Counted from the stretch's first letter, positions 36,721 through 49,850 are shown. The stretch is DNA of 64,000 nucleotides from Sesamum alatum (GCA_034509735.1 JACGWO010000007.1:25448046-25512045), one strand, 5' to 3'. The notes: generated from the letters alone by a model not told the origin. Program-made: numbers and translations.

Positions 36721-38216
36721 TGACCATCAAAAGAACTCATGTCAAATTTCCTCCAAGCGAGAGAATGAGTGAAAGGCCTCAAAACCAACAAATGACACGT
36801 AATAAAGGTTGGCTTACTTTGGATGATGAAGGAACAACAGGCACAAACGTCGCCAGGGTCACTTCAACAAATGACTTACATATTTTGGGAAACGAGGATA
36901 AAGCTCTACCTCTACCGGCAGCACCACCGAAACTTCAATTGGACGATCTTGAGCCCATACAAAGGGAGGCCTCTGATGCTGACATGAAGCCCTTCACCAA
37001 GGTGGAATACACTGTTGATGCCAAGCCCCACCTCAACCCAAATGAGATGCAAGAAGCAACGCCTTTGAAGATTCTAGTCGGTCAATTTGTCAAGGAGATA
37101 CACTCCGACTTAACTGCGTCAGAAATTAGTAATGAAGAGTTCTACAAATTGACCATCGCTAAAATACCGACAAGTAAAAGTCATAAGTCGAAGAGGCTAC
37201 CTTACTCATCGGTATTCCCCTATGTGGTTCGTCACAAGATCATGTTCCTCCACCATCTAAAGGAATCAAACAACGATGTAAGATGAAATTCGACGACCCA
37301 CAAGGTGCCAAGGTTGAACTACTCAAACCCGTCACTGGTCTACACCCCTTGGTCTCAAGTAAACCACTTCTACTGAAAAATCAACTCGAAGAAATGTCGG
37401 GGGCATTCAGCTCAAATGCTTACCACCTCTTGGTGCAAGGTACGACTTCTCTACTCCATCTCGACTTAGCACTTTAAAACCCGAGTTGACTGGTGAAAAG
37501 ATCCATGGACTGATTGAAGCGCAACATGAGTTGAGAAGACAAGGCTTCCGTGTCAACCAACCGCGCACTGGCTTAGGCTTCACTCTAGACAAACCTGCAA
37601 GGATTCACATGAAAAAAATGTAAATTATGTAACCTCACAGTACATCACGGTGGAGAAAGGCAAAGACAACGAAAGTCATAAACCAAACGACAGTCGCGTC
37701 TCCATATTCAACCGACTTGGGACTCTTGTTCCTCGTGCTTTTGTCTTTGAAGAGCTAGCCAAGACAAACAAAACTCCATCTAAAAAATTAGGGCGTCGCC
37801 GACAAGGTTCTATGCCTAATCGCGTCGAAGATGGTTCTGCGCGACAAGCAAAGAAAAGAAGTCGATATGACTAAACAAACAAGCCGGAGAAGATGGCGAA
37901 AATCAAGCCTCATTTGCCTCGGCCCCGAGGGAGTAAGACGTTATCCCTGCTCATCCCTTCAAACAAGCCAATCAAGGTGAAGCGACACCCCTCCAGACGA
38001 TTGCATGATTCAGAAAGCACTTCAAATAATGAGAACGAAGAAAGCATGAAGCTACGTCCATCCAACCACGTCAGTGTTAATGAAGACTCTGGCTTAGACA
38101 TCTCCAAAAATGAGATCCAAGAAGCTCCCATGAAAAACTTAAAGATGGAGAACATGAAACCTCCATCATCACAAATCAAAGATACGGCCTCGGCCTCGCA
38201 AATGACAAATTCATGA
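36720..38216 (+). pseudogene. Gag-proximal polyprotein pieces of the Gypsy-type element
   Basis: Frames 36720-37286, 37283-37477, 37650-37874 and 37893-38216 carry segments seen in plant Gypsy polyproteins between gag and protease: GWLTLDDEG, PFTKVEYTVDAKPHLNPNEM, TGEKIHGLIEAQHELRRQGF-like text near 37495, and SRVSIFNRLGTLV near 37698. No DTG/DSG protease motif is visible. Multiple frame breaks mean that no long protein is made. Confidence 0.6.
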
Positions 38217-39269
38217 CAAAGATGCTCCATGACGTACGAGCTTAAACTGCATGTTACTCCTGGCCCGCATGAGTATAAATTGTGCACAACATCCGTCCTT
38301 ATAAAAAAAAGGAGAAGAAAAGATAATTCAAATTTCTTTAAATTACGCTTTGACTGGATCCTTTTACCGGGTACGTAGCCAGCTTGAATTTATTTTCAAG
38401 TTCGGTCATATTTTTAAACAAGTTTGGTTTACCTTAAAGTTAGCCATGTCTGTGAGATTAAGAAGTTTGTGAAAATTGCAATCGTTCATATTCAGTGGCA
38501 ACAAGAAACAAAGTCAACGCTCTATCAAAAAGCACAAAAAGCATTTCAGTAAGGAAAAAAAAAAAAAAAGAAGCCATTTTATTATGTGACAAAATGTTCT
38601 TTTACATAGAACGGCAATAAAGCAACAAAAAGATTTAAAAAAAAGGGTGCTACATACTAAACACTTGGGCAGACAAGTCGAAAGTTGTCAAATCTCGTGT
38701 CGAGTCTTCAAAAATCTCATCCATCTTCTTCAACTCCCTTGGTTGGATTTTCGAACAAATACGAAGTGTTGTCAAGCATTGAAGCCTCTCACTAGGCGAC
38801 CACGTCCTTCGAGGTTAGACTAGCTCTCTTCGTCTTCTTGGCAAGGGTCTTCTATCTCAAGTAGAAAAGGCTTCTCATCAAGTGCTTCACGACTTGGGGG
38901 TAATGATCAACGTCAAAAAGTGGAAGCGCCCAAGGTCATTCGAGTATCGAAAAGTGGCTTTCGCTCAAGAAACGCATGAAGAAGATATCGCCTGAACGAA
39001 GGTCCACCCAATCAGAGGTGAGCATGTCGTCTGAATCCTTGGGAAGTCGATCGCACACCAAAAGTAAAGACTCACTACTTCATGGTACGGAGGGCTTAAA
39101 GCGTCATCGCCTAACAACTCCTCGAAAGAAAAGATGACCTCGTCGTTGGACTCTTCACGTACAAGCAGTCGTGAACATTCGACATCGTCTAACAACTCCT
39201 TTAACGATGGAAGGCAAGACGTCACAGAAGGCACCATAGCTCGAGAAAAAACTTGAAGGATGTCCTTGT
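38217..39269. mobile_element. Non-coding interior of the Gypsy-type element
   Basis: No coding homology was recognised in either strand. Where an autonomous element would have protease and reverse transcriptase, this element has anonymous sequence. Confidence 0.5.
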
Positions 39270-39560
39270 AGCGATGCAGGTAAAAAGAGACGTGCGAATG
39301 GCGGCATGGATCTGGACTTCGTGAAGGATGCTTGCATGATGGTCTTGCTCATCTTCTATGGTGAAGATCTTGTCACGGGTGCACATGAAGAGAAATGCGC
39401 GAATGGCGCCATGGATCTCGACTTTCGGAAGGATGCTCGGACGATGGCCTCGCTTTTTTTCTATGGTGAGGATCTTATTGCGGATGCACATGAAAAGAGA
39501 CATGCGAATGGCGGCATGAATCTCGACTTTGTGAAGGATGTTTACATGTTGGCCTAGCAT
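39270..39560 (+). repeat. 105-base minisatellite, about 2.7 copies
   Basis: Units start at 39306, 39411 and 39516 (ATGGATCT-GACTTC-like), exactly 105 bases apart, and part of a unit precedes 39306. Because 105 is a multiple of three, an open frame crosses it with a 35-residue repeat (MDLDFVKDA, FYGEDL, AHEK-ANG). I do not take the frame as a gene: it is short and lies in non-coding retroelement interior. Confidence 0.85.
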
Positions 39561-40631
39561 GTCTTCAACGAAAAGAAAAGTCTTGCAACACTTGGACGGT
39601 GGAGTTCTCCATGAGCCCCATCGATGATGCAGTGGTGACTCGAAAGTACAAACTCAACGTCGGCTTCAATGTCATAAGAGAAAGATTGTCCACCAAGACC
39701 TTGGATTGAGACGAAGCATTGGAGAGGGAGTCGAGCGCCTCTCTCATCACCTTTTCAGACCACTGATGGATGTGGATGACTTGTGCAAATATCAAACCTT
39801 GGACGATTGAACAATGTCGAACGGCCATGGATGTACAAAGGAGTGCCTTTCGCCTTGAGATTGTCCTTACCGCTTCGGATGATGATGCTTGGGAACGGCT
39901 CGATATGATCTTCGAAGTCCATGTCTGAAAATTAAAGAAGAAATATGAAGAAATTAGAAAGCCAAGAGCATGCGTACGAGTGCATGCATGTAAAACAAAA
40001 AAAAAAAAAGTGGCGTGGACAAGAGATCAAAGGACCACTCTCATGGATAGTTTCACAAACGCGTGGCGAGCGGAATCTTCATGAAACTCGTGCGAGAAAT
40101 TGGAGTTACGTGCTCACTGATTCAAGGCAAAAACAACGCAAACGTCAAGGGATTATGTCAAGGAAGATTAAAGGATTGCAGAAAATTCATCTAAGTTCGT
40201 TTGCTTAATGAGAACTAAAAGCCAAAGTCATTCTTTTTATAATGATTTTTCGTGGAGAGAAAGTTGAAAAATTGCCATATTTCTCAAAATTTGAAGAGGA
40301 AGAAAAATAGCAGAAGATGGAAATGCCTGTCAATTTCCATATATTGAAATATTGAAATTTTCTACCTTTTCTTCATGATTGCCGCCGACAAGGAAAGTAA
40401 TTGGCATGTGTATGTTGGTGCATGGTGAAAAGAAATGCATGAAGTGCATTATTCTCCTTTGCTGGACCGTGTAGTCAAGAAATTGTGCACGATGCACTTG
40501 GGCTTTGGTGGCCCATTTGTAAGAAAAAAAAAAAGAGAGAGAAATGATGAATGAAAAAAAATCCAAGACTTCAAGTCACGCCTTCAATAATAATTGGCAT
40601 ATTTTTCGCCAAGCCTTAAAGTGGGGACATC
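39561..40631. mobile_element. 3' interior of the Gypsy-type element with polypurine tract
   Basis: No coding homology seen. The last bases before the 3' LTR, AAAGTGGGGACATC (about 40618-40631), form a plausible polypurine tract. Confidence 0.6.
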
Positions 40632-41338
40632 TGTTAACATCGAAATATTTCGAAGTAAATTATCAATCAAGGCCTAAATAAATCGGCTAACAATTGAGTT
40701 TCAAAATAAAAGTCCATAATAAATTTGCGCTTCTCGTATAAAAGAAACTAAATTCATAAGCTCATAGCTAATTTTGGTTTTATGTATTTTTTTTATGGGT
40801 TAATTCGAAATAAATATAAATTTATCATTTTGGATTGACCAAATTGGGTTAGGTATATGTTTAAAAAATGCAGTCTATCAAAAGACTAGTCCATGTCAAA
40901 GCCCATGGTGATCAAACCCAATAGACATGAGCCCAAGCTAGTGTAGCCTTACTCGTGTCTATAGATAAGGCCCTCCACCATTCAAGTCAGAGGAGTTCGA
41001 ATAGAGCATTAGAGACAACATAAACAAGAAGTCGCTCCACACATACAACAAATTAAAGGACTCAAGTCCAAAAGCTCTTTGCCACGATAAAGCTCTGGAA
41101 CCGCGAAGGTTCCACGTCTTCCACATAATCAAATTTTTTAAGCATTGATATCAAATTTCAAAGTGGCACGTAGTGCACTCCACAAAATTCGGAGGAGATT
41201 ATACACCAACGTCCAAAAATAAGGAGATTACATCTAAATTAGAGATTGTATCCACTTTTCTTTTTAAATTAATAAACTCCATTATTCATATTTTTTTGTT
41301 TCGTACTTATTTTACAGATATGAAATTTTGTGTGAACA
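40632..41338 (+). repeat. 3' LTR of the 34791-41338 element
   Basis: It starts TGTTAACATCGAAATATTTCG and ends TGTGTGAACA, retaining the canonical TG and CA ends that the 5' copy has lost. ATGAC follows immediately. Confidence 0.9.
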
Positions 41339-41463
41339 ATGACAACTAATATGGAATTCATCAACAAAATTAATCATTACTCTGAAAGAACACTTAAACT
41401 GAAACTCAATAATGATTAATGATGATTCTTTGTTGACAAATTTATTCGGAATAAATAAATCAA

Positions 41464-41730
41464 GGAATAATTATATCCCTCTAACGAGGTTTGCTGAATT
41501 ATACATAAACCCTGTATAATTTAGAAAATTATATCTAGAACCTCGAGGTTTGCTTTTGCTAATAAGTAAGTCCACTCGTTAGTCAAAACTCATCAAACTT
41601 GTTAATATTAACAAAAAAAACTGAATGAAAATCAATATTTATCATCCATTGACTTATAACTAAATTATTGTAGATCAAAGAAATCTTTTTATGACCAAAC
41701 TATGTTTATAATTTCACACGTTAATCCATG
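41464..41730. mobile_element. Left half of a Mutator-like MITE
   Basis: It starts GGAATAATTATATCCCT after the 9-base target ATAAATCAA (41455-41463). The 267 bases are, with scattered differences, the reverse complement of 49851-50117: shared blocks include CGTTAGTCAAAA, TTGTTAATATTAACAAAAAAA and ATCAATATTT. The element is essentially two long inverted arms. A CACTA element interrupts it at 41731. Confidence 0.85.
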
Positions 41731-43992
41731 CACTACAAGAAAATTAAGTATTAGCAACATAATATTTACCATGGCTTAAAAGCCATGGTAGATGCCAAAA
41801 AAAACCATGGCTTTTTTTTGCCGTGGCTATAACTTTTTTTTTCACCTTGGCTAATTTGAGCCGAGGTGGATACCTTCTTTTTTATTTTTATTTTTATTTT
41901 TTTATTGCTTTATTTTTTTTATTCTGACTTTTTCTTTTTCTTTTTTATTTTAATTCTGTTTTTCTAAGGAGACTTTCTCTGTTTTTACTCGTCATTCTTC
42001 TTAGATTAACAGTCAAATCATATTTCTCTTTCCAGTTCATCCTCAATCTCATTTCTCTTTCTAATTCGTCCTCAATTGAATTTCACATACATGAGAAACC
42101 TGATTTATTCGTCCTTTTCTCTTCATACTTTTTGCCATTAATCCTTTTCACCTTTCCGTTTTTTTAGAAAATTCCTAATTCCATAAACCCTAAAATACTA
42201 TTGTCTGAAATTCCTCTTCAAGAGGCGATCGAGAAGACGCAGAAGAGGGGATCATTGCATATATCTGAAAAGTCTCAAGCCAAGGAAAGCTTCTCGAGGA
42301 AAAAAGTTGCGATTTGATGGCTTGCTGGTTAACTGATCGACTCTACTCTATACTTACTCTTACCGTGCGGAAGTCACTTCTGTCATCTAATGAATCTGTT
42401 TTGTGCTGAAGGAAAACGGTGGGTGTTCATCGCTGTGTTGTAGCCAGGAAAACGGTGGTGTTCATTGACAAATACAATATTTTCAGTGTCTTGGTCCACA
42501 ATGGCGGTGTGCATGGTGGACATTACTATGGCTTTATAAGGCCCACCCTTTCCAGCCAGTGGTAAGGAGTTTATGCCCAAACTTGATAGTCCTGTTTAAA
42601 AGCATAAAACAAATGCGACCTACTTATATAATCATTTTTTTATGGGCCCTGATTAGCTGTGATGCAATTTTTTACCAGACATTTCTCTTCCTTGTTTTAT
42701 GGGGTGCTGCTTTATCCTGGAGTACTGTGATAACCGACTTTTTCTTTGCTGATTGTACTGAATCTTATTTCCCAATTCAATTATATGAACCTAGGTAAAT
42801 TGTATGTGCTTGTCATTATTGTCTTATGGAGTTAGTCTTCTGAACAAAATTATGTAGTCAGGAGCTCTGAGTATGATTTTCTGATACTCAATTATGACCA
42901 CCTCCATGACTGAATTCTTACAACTCTCCCGGACACACCTCAATATGTGATTTATCTGAAACATGAACTTGTAATTTTGAAAGGATTACATATGGATTTC
43001 ATTCATGAAATTGCATACAACAAATAATCCTAAGTGGCTTTCAGGTACTAAATTTGATGATGAACGAGTGACAAAAGAAGACATTGAAATAAGGCCAATA
43101 TAGATAAAGCATGCCTTGAAAAAACACTACATCAGAAATAATCATTTTTATCTTTCTTTCTTGTGCTGCACTGTATCAGTAGGAAAGATACAAGAATTTT
43201 ATGATACATGACTAATAACACTTGGGTAGGATCTCAGTTAACACTTTAGGCTTTGCTACCACCTGGTTTTATCTGCCAGCAACTAGATACTACCTTAACC
43301 GATTCTTTTAAAATAATTTATGATTCAAAGCCATTCTTTAGGAGGGTCAAAAAGCCAATACATTCAGAGCTAATGTTTGAATCTAAGTTTTACGAGAAAG
43401 AAAAGATTCTCAAATAAGAATCCCTGATGAAACATAAGCTCTATCTGACATCAAATACTAGTTCCCAACTATTTCTTAAATAGGATTCGATTTTAATTTC
43501 TTTTTTTTTTTTTATGTAAAATTAGAAATTATATAATTAAAGGGGGGAACAGGGGCAAAGAAAATTAGAATTAAGTTAAACCCATAATTTAAAGATATAA
43601 TTATGAAATTATTCACAGCAAATAAATTAATGAAATTTTTGAAATATTCTCACAAGGAAATATAAATGCTGTACTAATGAAAATTAAAAGTCAATTAAAT
43701 GCTATTAATTCTTTTTTTTCTTTGTATCATATATATATTTTCACACATCAACTATATATTTGGGGTTTAGTAAACACACGAGCTGTTGATTTATTCTTAA
43801 TAATTCTATATAATAATTCTTACTCAATGCCCATCGTACTTTCTTATGCTATTTTTTAGTGCAAAATTATAAGTGTCAAGGAACGCAATATAAGTTTAGT
43901 GTTACATGTCACAAATAAGCCTATGGGTGGAAAAAGAAGCTTTACATTTACCTTATTTCACCAGTATAAAAGGTATACTGATGTTAGTTGAT
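41731..43992. mobile_element. 5' region of the CACTA element
   Basis: The first 150 bases hold the TIR and CCATGG-type subterminal repeats. The remainder to 43992 is AT-rich with short ORFs only, probably untranslated leader and intron. I could not recognise a captured host-gene exon, although 42890-43070 looks somewhat coding-like. Confidence 0.5.
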
Positions 43993-45841
43993 AAAAGTTG
44001 CTAGATATTTTTAGATTTTCTTTACAAGGAAAGACGGATGTCTATCTACGCGGAATTGATGCATTTTTGCCGATTTTGCTTTTAGGAAATCAACTAATGA
44101 TTCCCGTAGTTTGTTGTCCTTGTGAAAGTGTGCAAAATCGTTATTTCAAGAGTCGAATGGATATCCGTGATATTGTTTTTCAATGTTTTTGTAAAAAAAC
44201 TACAAAAATTGGATTTATCATGGAGCAATATATGAACCTATCTCTATAGACATGATGAGCAAGGCAGAGGGGGAAAGAGGAGATGACAATTATGGTAGGG
44301 ATGATTTATGAAGCAATGGGAATGGGACATATGAATGTTGATATAGGAAATTGATACACAAGTACAGAAAATGATTATGTGAGTGGAGCCGATGAGAAAA
44401 CATCGAAGTTTTATCAATTGTTAAGAAGTATGCAAATCGCGAGTTTATATCCCTGGGTGTACCGATTTCACAAAATTATCATTCTCTGTGCACATTATTA
44501 AATTTGAATTTAAAAGGTGAGAGCTCAAGGACTTTGGACTAATAAGTCATTTTTACGTTACTTCTTAGCTTATTAAAAAAGGCATTTCCTGAAGGTGTGA
44601 ATTTACCAAAAGATTTTGACGAGGCCAATAAGATTACCAAAGAAAACTTGGGCTTTACTTACGAGACATGGGATGGTTATGCCCAAATAGTTTGTATGTT
44701 GTTTTAGGGGTGAAGACGCCATGCTTGAGGTATGTGACATATGTGGTACGTCAAGATATAAAGAAGGGGGAAGGGAAAAGAGCTTCTAAAAGAATGCGAT
44801 ACTTTCCATTGAAGCCACGATTGCAAAAATTGTTCATGTCATCAGAGACTGCTCCACTTATGAGATGGCATGTCAGAGGGGCGAGTAGATGAGGAAAATT
44901 TAGGCACCCTGCTGATTCATTAGCTTGGAAGGATTTTGATGAGAAAAATGTTTGCATTTTCTAAGGAATGTCGAAATGTTAGATTAGGACTAGCTGCTGA
45001 TGGATTTAGTCCTTTTAAGATGATGAACGTAAGCCATAGTAAGTTTTTGGCCTGTTGTGTTAATTCCATATAATTTGCCTCCATGGGCATGCATGAAAAA
45101 GAGGTAACTTCTTATTATCCGTGCTTATTGATGGCCCTCGAGGACCTGGGAACAAGATAGATGTTTATTTGCAACCATTGATTGAGGAATTGAAAGAATT
45201 GTGGGATAATGGTGTTGAAACTTATGATATATCAAGGAAGGAGATGTTTCTGTTGAAGGCAACTTTTGATGTGGACAATCAGTGACCTGCCTGGTTATAC
45301 CATGCTTTCAGGATGGGGTACAAAAACAGATAAAGGGTGTCCTTGTTGTGGGATGGAAACCATGTGCCGACGGTTAGAGATTGCACGTAAATATTCATAC
45401 ACTTATCATCGTCGGTTCTTGAGTAGAAGTCATAGACTTCGTAGAGATACAGTATCCTTTGATGGTACTGTAGAATGGGGTGTTGCACCAAAAAGACTGC
45501 CAGGAACAGAAGTTTTGCAGCAATTAGAGTTGAATGGTATCCTTACAGAATATAAAAAAAAGATTTAAGGAAGAGAATTAGAGGAGACTATGATGTCAAT
45601 AATCATAGATATTGGAAAAAACGAAGTATCTTCTATTGAATTGCCTTACTGGAAGTATAATATGATACGCTACAATCTGGACGTCATGCATATTGAAAAG
45701 AATGTATGTGACAATGTGATTTTTACATTGCTAAATGTTAAAGGTAAGACTAAGGATAACTTGAATGCTCGGCATGAACTTGCTAAGCTTGGAGTTAGGA
45801 AACCTTTGCATGCTTTTAAGCGTCCTAGTGGAACTTGGTGA
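43993..45841 (+). pseudogene. CACTA TNP2-type transposase, decayed
   Basis: In order: GIDAFLP near 44059 with a CPCESVQNR remnant of the N-terminal metal-binding domain; LLNLNLKGESS and KAFPEGVNLPKDF (44490-44620); YFPLKPRLQKLFMSSETAPL and MRWH (44800-44870); NVRLGLAADGFSPFKMMN (44976-45030); DVYLQPLIEELKELWDNGVE and YDISRKEMF (45160-45250); LSGWGTKTDKGCPCC (45313-45355); LDVMHIEKNVCDN and NVKGKTKDN (45680-45765). This is the conserved order of plant TNP2 transposases. Several stops and frame changes separate the blocks. The protein would act on the element's own ends in the nucleus. Confidence 0.93.
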
Positions 45842-46554
45842 GATGATGTGTAATACTAATACCTGTTTGCAGTCCTGTTGACCGAAAATCAAGTAAAACA
45901 GCTCGGGATGTTAATTATTCAAGCCCCGAGCTGTGAGGGAGAATTAAGGAACAAATTTTATGAACAAGATCAGTAGAACAACAAGATTACTGATGTCTGA
46001 ATCCTGATTGATCCAAGAAATCTGAGTTTTCTGACTTTAGTTTATATTTCTTGCTTTTCATTATTTTTTTTGAAGCTGAAATATTTTCTGCTTTTTCTGT
46101 CATTATTTGTTGGAGTTATTCAGATGTTATATATGGGGCAGCTTTGGACTCAGATTGAAGTACAATAATATAAAACCTTTGATGTGTAGCTTCTGTCTTT
46201 ACCTTCTTTTAGTTAATTTTATGACTAGTTTACTCTTCCACTGTCAATTACTGAGGCCCAGTAAATACACAGTGGTTTTAGAGGCTTTTTTACTCTAAAT
46301 GATGATATATTAAAACATACATTGAACGGATATTACTCGTCAACATTGATTTAGAAGATTATCAAAACTATACGTCTACACTTGTCAAATTCTGGGAAAA
46401 AATTATTTTTGATCTCATATCTTATGATTGATTTGTTGAATTTGTTATATTTGTCTCAAATTGACAATAGGAATCAATTTAAAAAATGGTATATAATACA
46501 ATATATATCTTATTTTTACTAGCTCCACTTATCATTTTTAATGTTTTCATTTTT

Positions 46555-48190
46555 AGATTTTAGTACAAAATACATCATTTCATCTGAAAAAGGGTCGAGG
46601 TCGGAGCAAACCTCTTGTAAGATGGAATTCAGGGGTAAAGCTTCAACTAGAGCTTACTTCTAACGGGAAAATTGATGGACAAGATAGAGTTGCATTTAAA
46701 AACACAACTTGGAGTTATGGCTAGAAATTCATACAGGTTTCCACTTATTTATACGTCATTTCGCCAGATACCTGAACATCTCCTCGACGACCTTTGGAAT
46801 GAGATAAAGGTTGGTCAAGTGTAAAGCACTACCTTGATTGACCAGTGTTTCCCTATTATATCTGTTATTATAATTGCGTCCTCTAATTAACTTGTTATGC
46901 AGAGAAACACTACTTCCCGATGAGGCAAAAAGTGTTGTTATTGAAGATTTTAGCGGGAAGTGGAAGCAAGGGAAATATGAAGTAAAGAAAAATTATTTTA
47001 TGCCATGTGAGGATGATGAAGAGAGGTTGGATACACTTTCAGTTGATAGTATTCCTCCTGAGCAATTGAAAGCTATGATTGGCTATTGGAAATTAGAGAA
47101 GACGAAGGTTATCGAAAATCCGTATTTGTGTTTGACATACTCTTTATTTTTCTATTAGCCATAAAGTGTTGATGTAAGCTTTGCATATTTCAGGCAGAAG
47201 CACAAAGGAATGCTCAAAATATAGCACAATACAAAATTTCCTCACCAACTAGGTCGCACCCAATCCTCGAACTGAGAAACAAGTAAATTACTCATATTTA
47301 AGTTTGTTCTATTATTTATTTGAACTGTTATTGATGAATACATTTTTAGTGCAGTTATTGATCGAAGGAATTGAGTCATCTCGTTTAGACATATTTTATA
47401 TGTCTCGTTCGCGAAAATGGCAAGCCCCCTCCCAATGAAGAGACATCTAAACTCATTGTAAGTATGAAAATTGTGTAATTATTGAAATTACATTATCTAA
47501 TAATACTTTTTTAAATGGTTTTACTCTTCAAGTACAAGAACCAATTGAGGGAGACTACCTCTCAAGTATCAGAGGTAGAGTGCACAAGAGAGCTAAAAGA
47601 GATGGTATTCACTGAGTTTATGGGGGTAGATAGTCGTGGTCGTGTGAGGTGTGCAGGTCAAGGGGTTAAGCATCTCAGTATCGGCATACCTTGTCTTCTA
47701 ATGATGCTATCAAGAAAAAAATTCGTGAAGAGGTGGTCCAAGAAGTGAAGGAGGAAATGAGGGAGGAAAGAGAGCAAATGAGGAAGGAAATAGAGGAAAT
47801 GAGGGAGGAGAAGGAACAAATGAAAAGGCTAATGGAACAAATGGCAAAAAAGATAGCTCAGACGCGAGCAGAGATGACTCAAGAAGTGGTAGAAGATGTG
47901 GTGTCATACTTTGGGCTTGGTGGCTTTCCAATGGCTCCATTTCAAACAGCCACAACTTCATACAGACCAACTGTAAGTCCATTTCAGCCTTTTCATATTA
48001 GTCAAGTATAAAAAAAAATTACATTGTACATTGCTATTGTTGCTTCTAACCTGATTTACAAATCTAGGTTCAGGATCTACCAAGCACAAGCGGAGCATCT
48101 AGCGTATTGACAACAAGTGCAAGTATATCAAGTTATGATTCAGCTAGGAGGGAATCCGAACTATATAGAATGTCACATACAAACAGGTAT
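46555..48190 (+). pseudogene. CACTA Ptta/En-Spm type second gene, decayed
   Basis: Blocks in shifting frames and probable exons: KKGRGRSKPLVRWNSG (46580-46640), LGVMARNSYRFPLIYTSFRQ (46700-46760), SVVIEDFSGKWKQGKYEVKK and NYFMPCEDD (46930-47020), IPPEQLKAMIGYWKLEK (47050-47100), then a MVFTEFMGVDSRGRVRCAGQG segment at 47600-47665. A strongly charged heptad-like coiled coil (EEMREEREQMRKEIEEM) lies at 47730-47860. The order fits the plant transposase family Ptta/En/Spm (transposase_24), the DNA-binding partner gene of CACTA elements. Intron-like gaps and stops separate the parts. Confidence 0.8.
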
Positions 48191-49846
48191 ACCACTTTTA
48201 AAGATCTATATATTTACCTTGGAATGGATTGATTTATGGAAAACTAAGAAAAAGCTTTAGGAAAAAGCACTACTCCTTCCCTCTCTCTGTCTTTTTACTT
48301 GAAAGGGATTTTTCCTTTTCAATGGAGTTTAGGAAATTAAATATATTATTATTATTATTTTTGGAGTGGCATGGTATGAGACTATGAGTGATGGGTGCAT
48401 GATTTTCAAAAAGTTCCACTATGAGATAAGTCCATATCTATATAGACAGATATGTTTGACACTAGTTTTTCAATATTTCCATTGCAATCAGTAAAGCAGA
48501 TTATTATTATGTGAAGCTTGTACATAAGTTGAATGAAATTGTGGGTGGTCTAAGTTGAACAATTTGAAAACAAAAACAACACGTTTTCTGAGGCTTACCC
48601 TTTGCTAGACTAGTGTACTAGTAGTCATAATGACACTCCCTATGCACTTACAAATCTTTGTCTTCTTAAATTAAAAGACATCATGCTTCCTATATATATA
48701 TATATATATCCGTCTTTGAAGTGGTAAAATTTTGTAGTAAAAAAGAAAAAGATGTGATGATGTATGTTATAGGAACACATAGAAATGGAAAGAAGCAAGC
48801 AGAACCAGTATCCCAAATCTGACATATATTAATTAATTGATATGATGATGACTTAGGTGCCAAGTAGTCTCTGTTGCAGGGAATGGGGAGAATCACAAGA
48901 CAATATTTTGTTGCCTAGCTTTCCCTCATCTTAACTCCACTACCTTTTGCTTTTCTAATATTCAGTTGCGGCCCTAGTTACAACGCTAATGGCAGATGAT
49001 TCCAACGCACGATCATCCTCAACACTACAATCTGTTTCTTGTCTTTGGGACGATGCTGATGAAGCCATCAGAACAGGACAAGACTTCCGGGTTGCAATTC
49101 TTGCAATCTGTTTCCATGTTTCTTGAACTATGAACTATATGCATCTTCTGTTCTTGGTTTTCTGATCACATACAGATAGATAGCACCCCAAAAAGCAATG
49201 ATAAACACAATTTTTGTGGATTGTTCTTTGATCTTGCATGGTGATCAGACAAGATTAGTTTGATTTGATTACATAGCTTTTGGTTAGATTCTTTTCCTTT
49301 GTGTTTGCTTTATGGTGATCAGACAACATTAGTTTGATTTGATTACATAGCTTTTGGTTAGATTCTTTTACTTTGTGTTTGCTTTAAGATTTCTTTAGTC
49401 CAGAGAAGTAATTGCATTGATTTCACTATTCTGTTGCAGACAACATCAATTTGATTTGATTACATACCAGCTCATGCGCATGCTTTCCATTTGTGTTTTA
49501 TATTGTTCGTAATTCATTTTTGGTCTATTTATTAATTTAATTTAATTCATTTTTTGTTTCAAAATATATTTATTTATTTATATAAAAGATGTATTTGCCA
49601 CGGCTTCCAAGCCCTAGTAAAAAAATATCACATATAGTGGACTTTTTAACCAAGGCTCTAAAGCCATGGCAATTGCCATGGTTAATACATTGGCCATGGC
49701 TAAAAGCCATGGCAAATGTATTGGCTACCCTTGCAAATACCATGGCTTGATAGCCGTGGTGTAGCGGTGGCGAATAAGTATTAGCAACGAAAATTGAGTT
49801 TTAGCCATTGTTTTTGGCCGTTGCAAAAATTAATCTTTTTTGTAGT
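48191..49846. mobile_element. 3' region of the CACTA element
   Basis: No coding homology except a possible small exon near 48960-49080. Contains a TA microsatellite (48691-48709), a 73-base tandem duplication (49239-49386) and, from about 49590, the CCATGG-type subterminal repeats. Confidence 0.5.
49239..49386. repeat. 73-base tandem duplication
   Basis: ATGGTGATCAGACAA-ATTAG starts copies at 49239 and 49312. The copies are nearly identical through GATTACATAGCTTTTGGTT and TGTGTTTGCTTTA. A third diverged trace (GACAACATCAATTTGATTTG) follows near 49439. Confidence 0.9.
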
Positions 49847-49850
49847 GATG

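Larger units (their letters stand above)
34791..41338 (+). mobile_element. Complete LTR retrotransposon without pol (Gypsy-type gag)
   Basis: Direct LTRs at 34791-35530 and 40632-41338 flank a 5.1 kb interior, and ATGAC flanks the whole on both sides (34786-34790 and 41339-41343). The interior holds a Gypsy-type gag with frameshifts, further gag-proximal polyprotein pieces and a 105-base minisatellite. No protease, reverse transcriptase, RNase H or integrase motif was found, so it is a non-autonomous element. The LTRs differ at many positions, so the insertion is not very recent. Confidence 0.92.
41731..49847 (+). mobile_element. Complete CACTA (En/Spm) transposon, 8.1 kb
   Basis: It begins CACTACAAGAAAATTAAG and ends AATCTTTTTTGTAGTG, and is flanked by ATG on both sides (41728-41730 and 49848-49850), the 3-base duplication typical of CACTA elements. 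Both subterminal regions carry repeated AAGCCATGG / CCATGGCTT and TATTAGCAAC-type motifs in both orientations. Inside are degenerate TNP2 (43993-45841) and Ptta/En-Spm type (46555-48190) genes, the standard two-gene layout. Stops and frameshifts make it non-autonomous. Confidence 0.95.

Noticed and set aside
42890..43070. Captured host-gene exon inside the CACTA element
   Set aside because: Looks faintly coding, but I could not place it in any protein family, so it is not called.
47710..47982. 90-codon minus-strand ORF
   Set aside because: Shadow of the charged coiled-coil region of the CACTA second gene.
48691..48709. TA run as a regulatory element
   Set aside because: One of many (TA)n microsatellites in the window; no supporting context.
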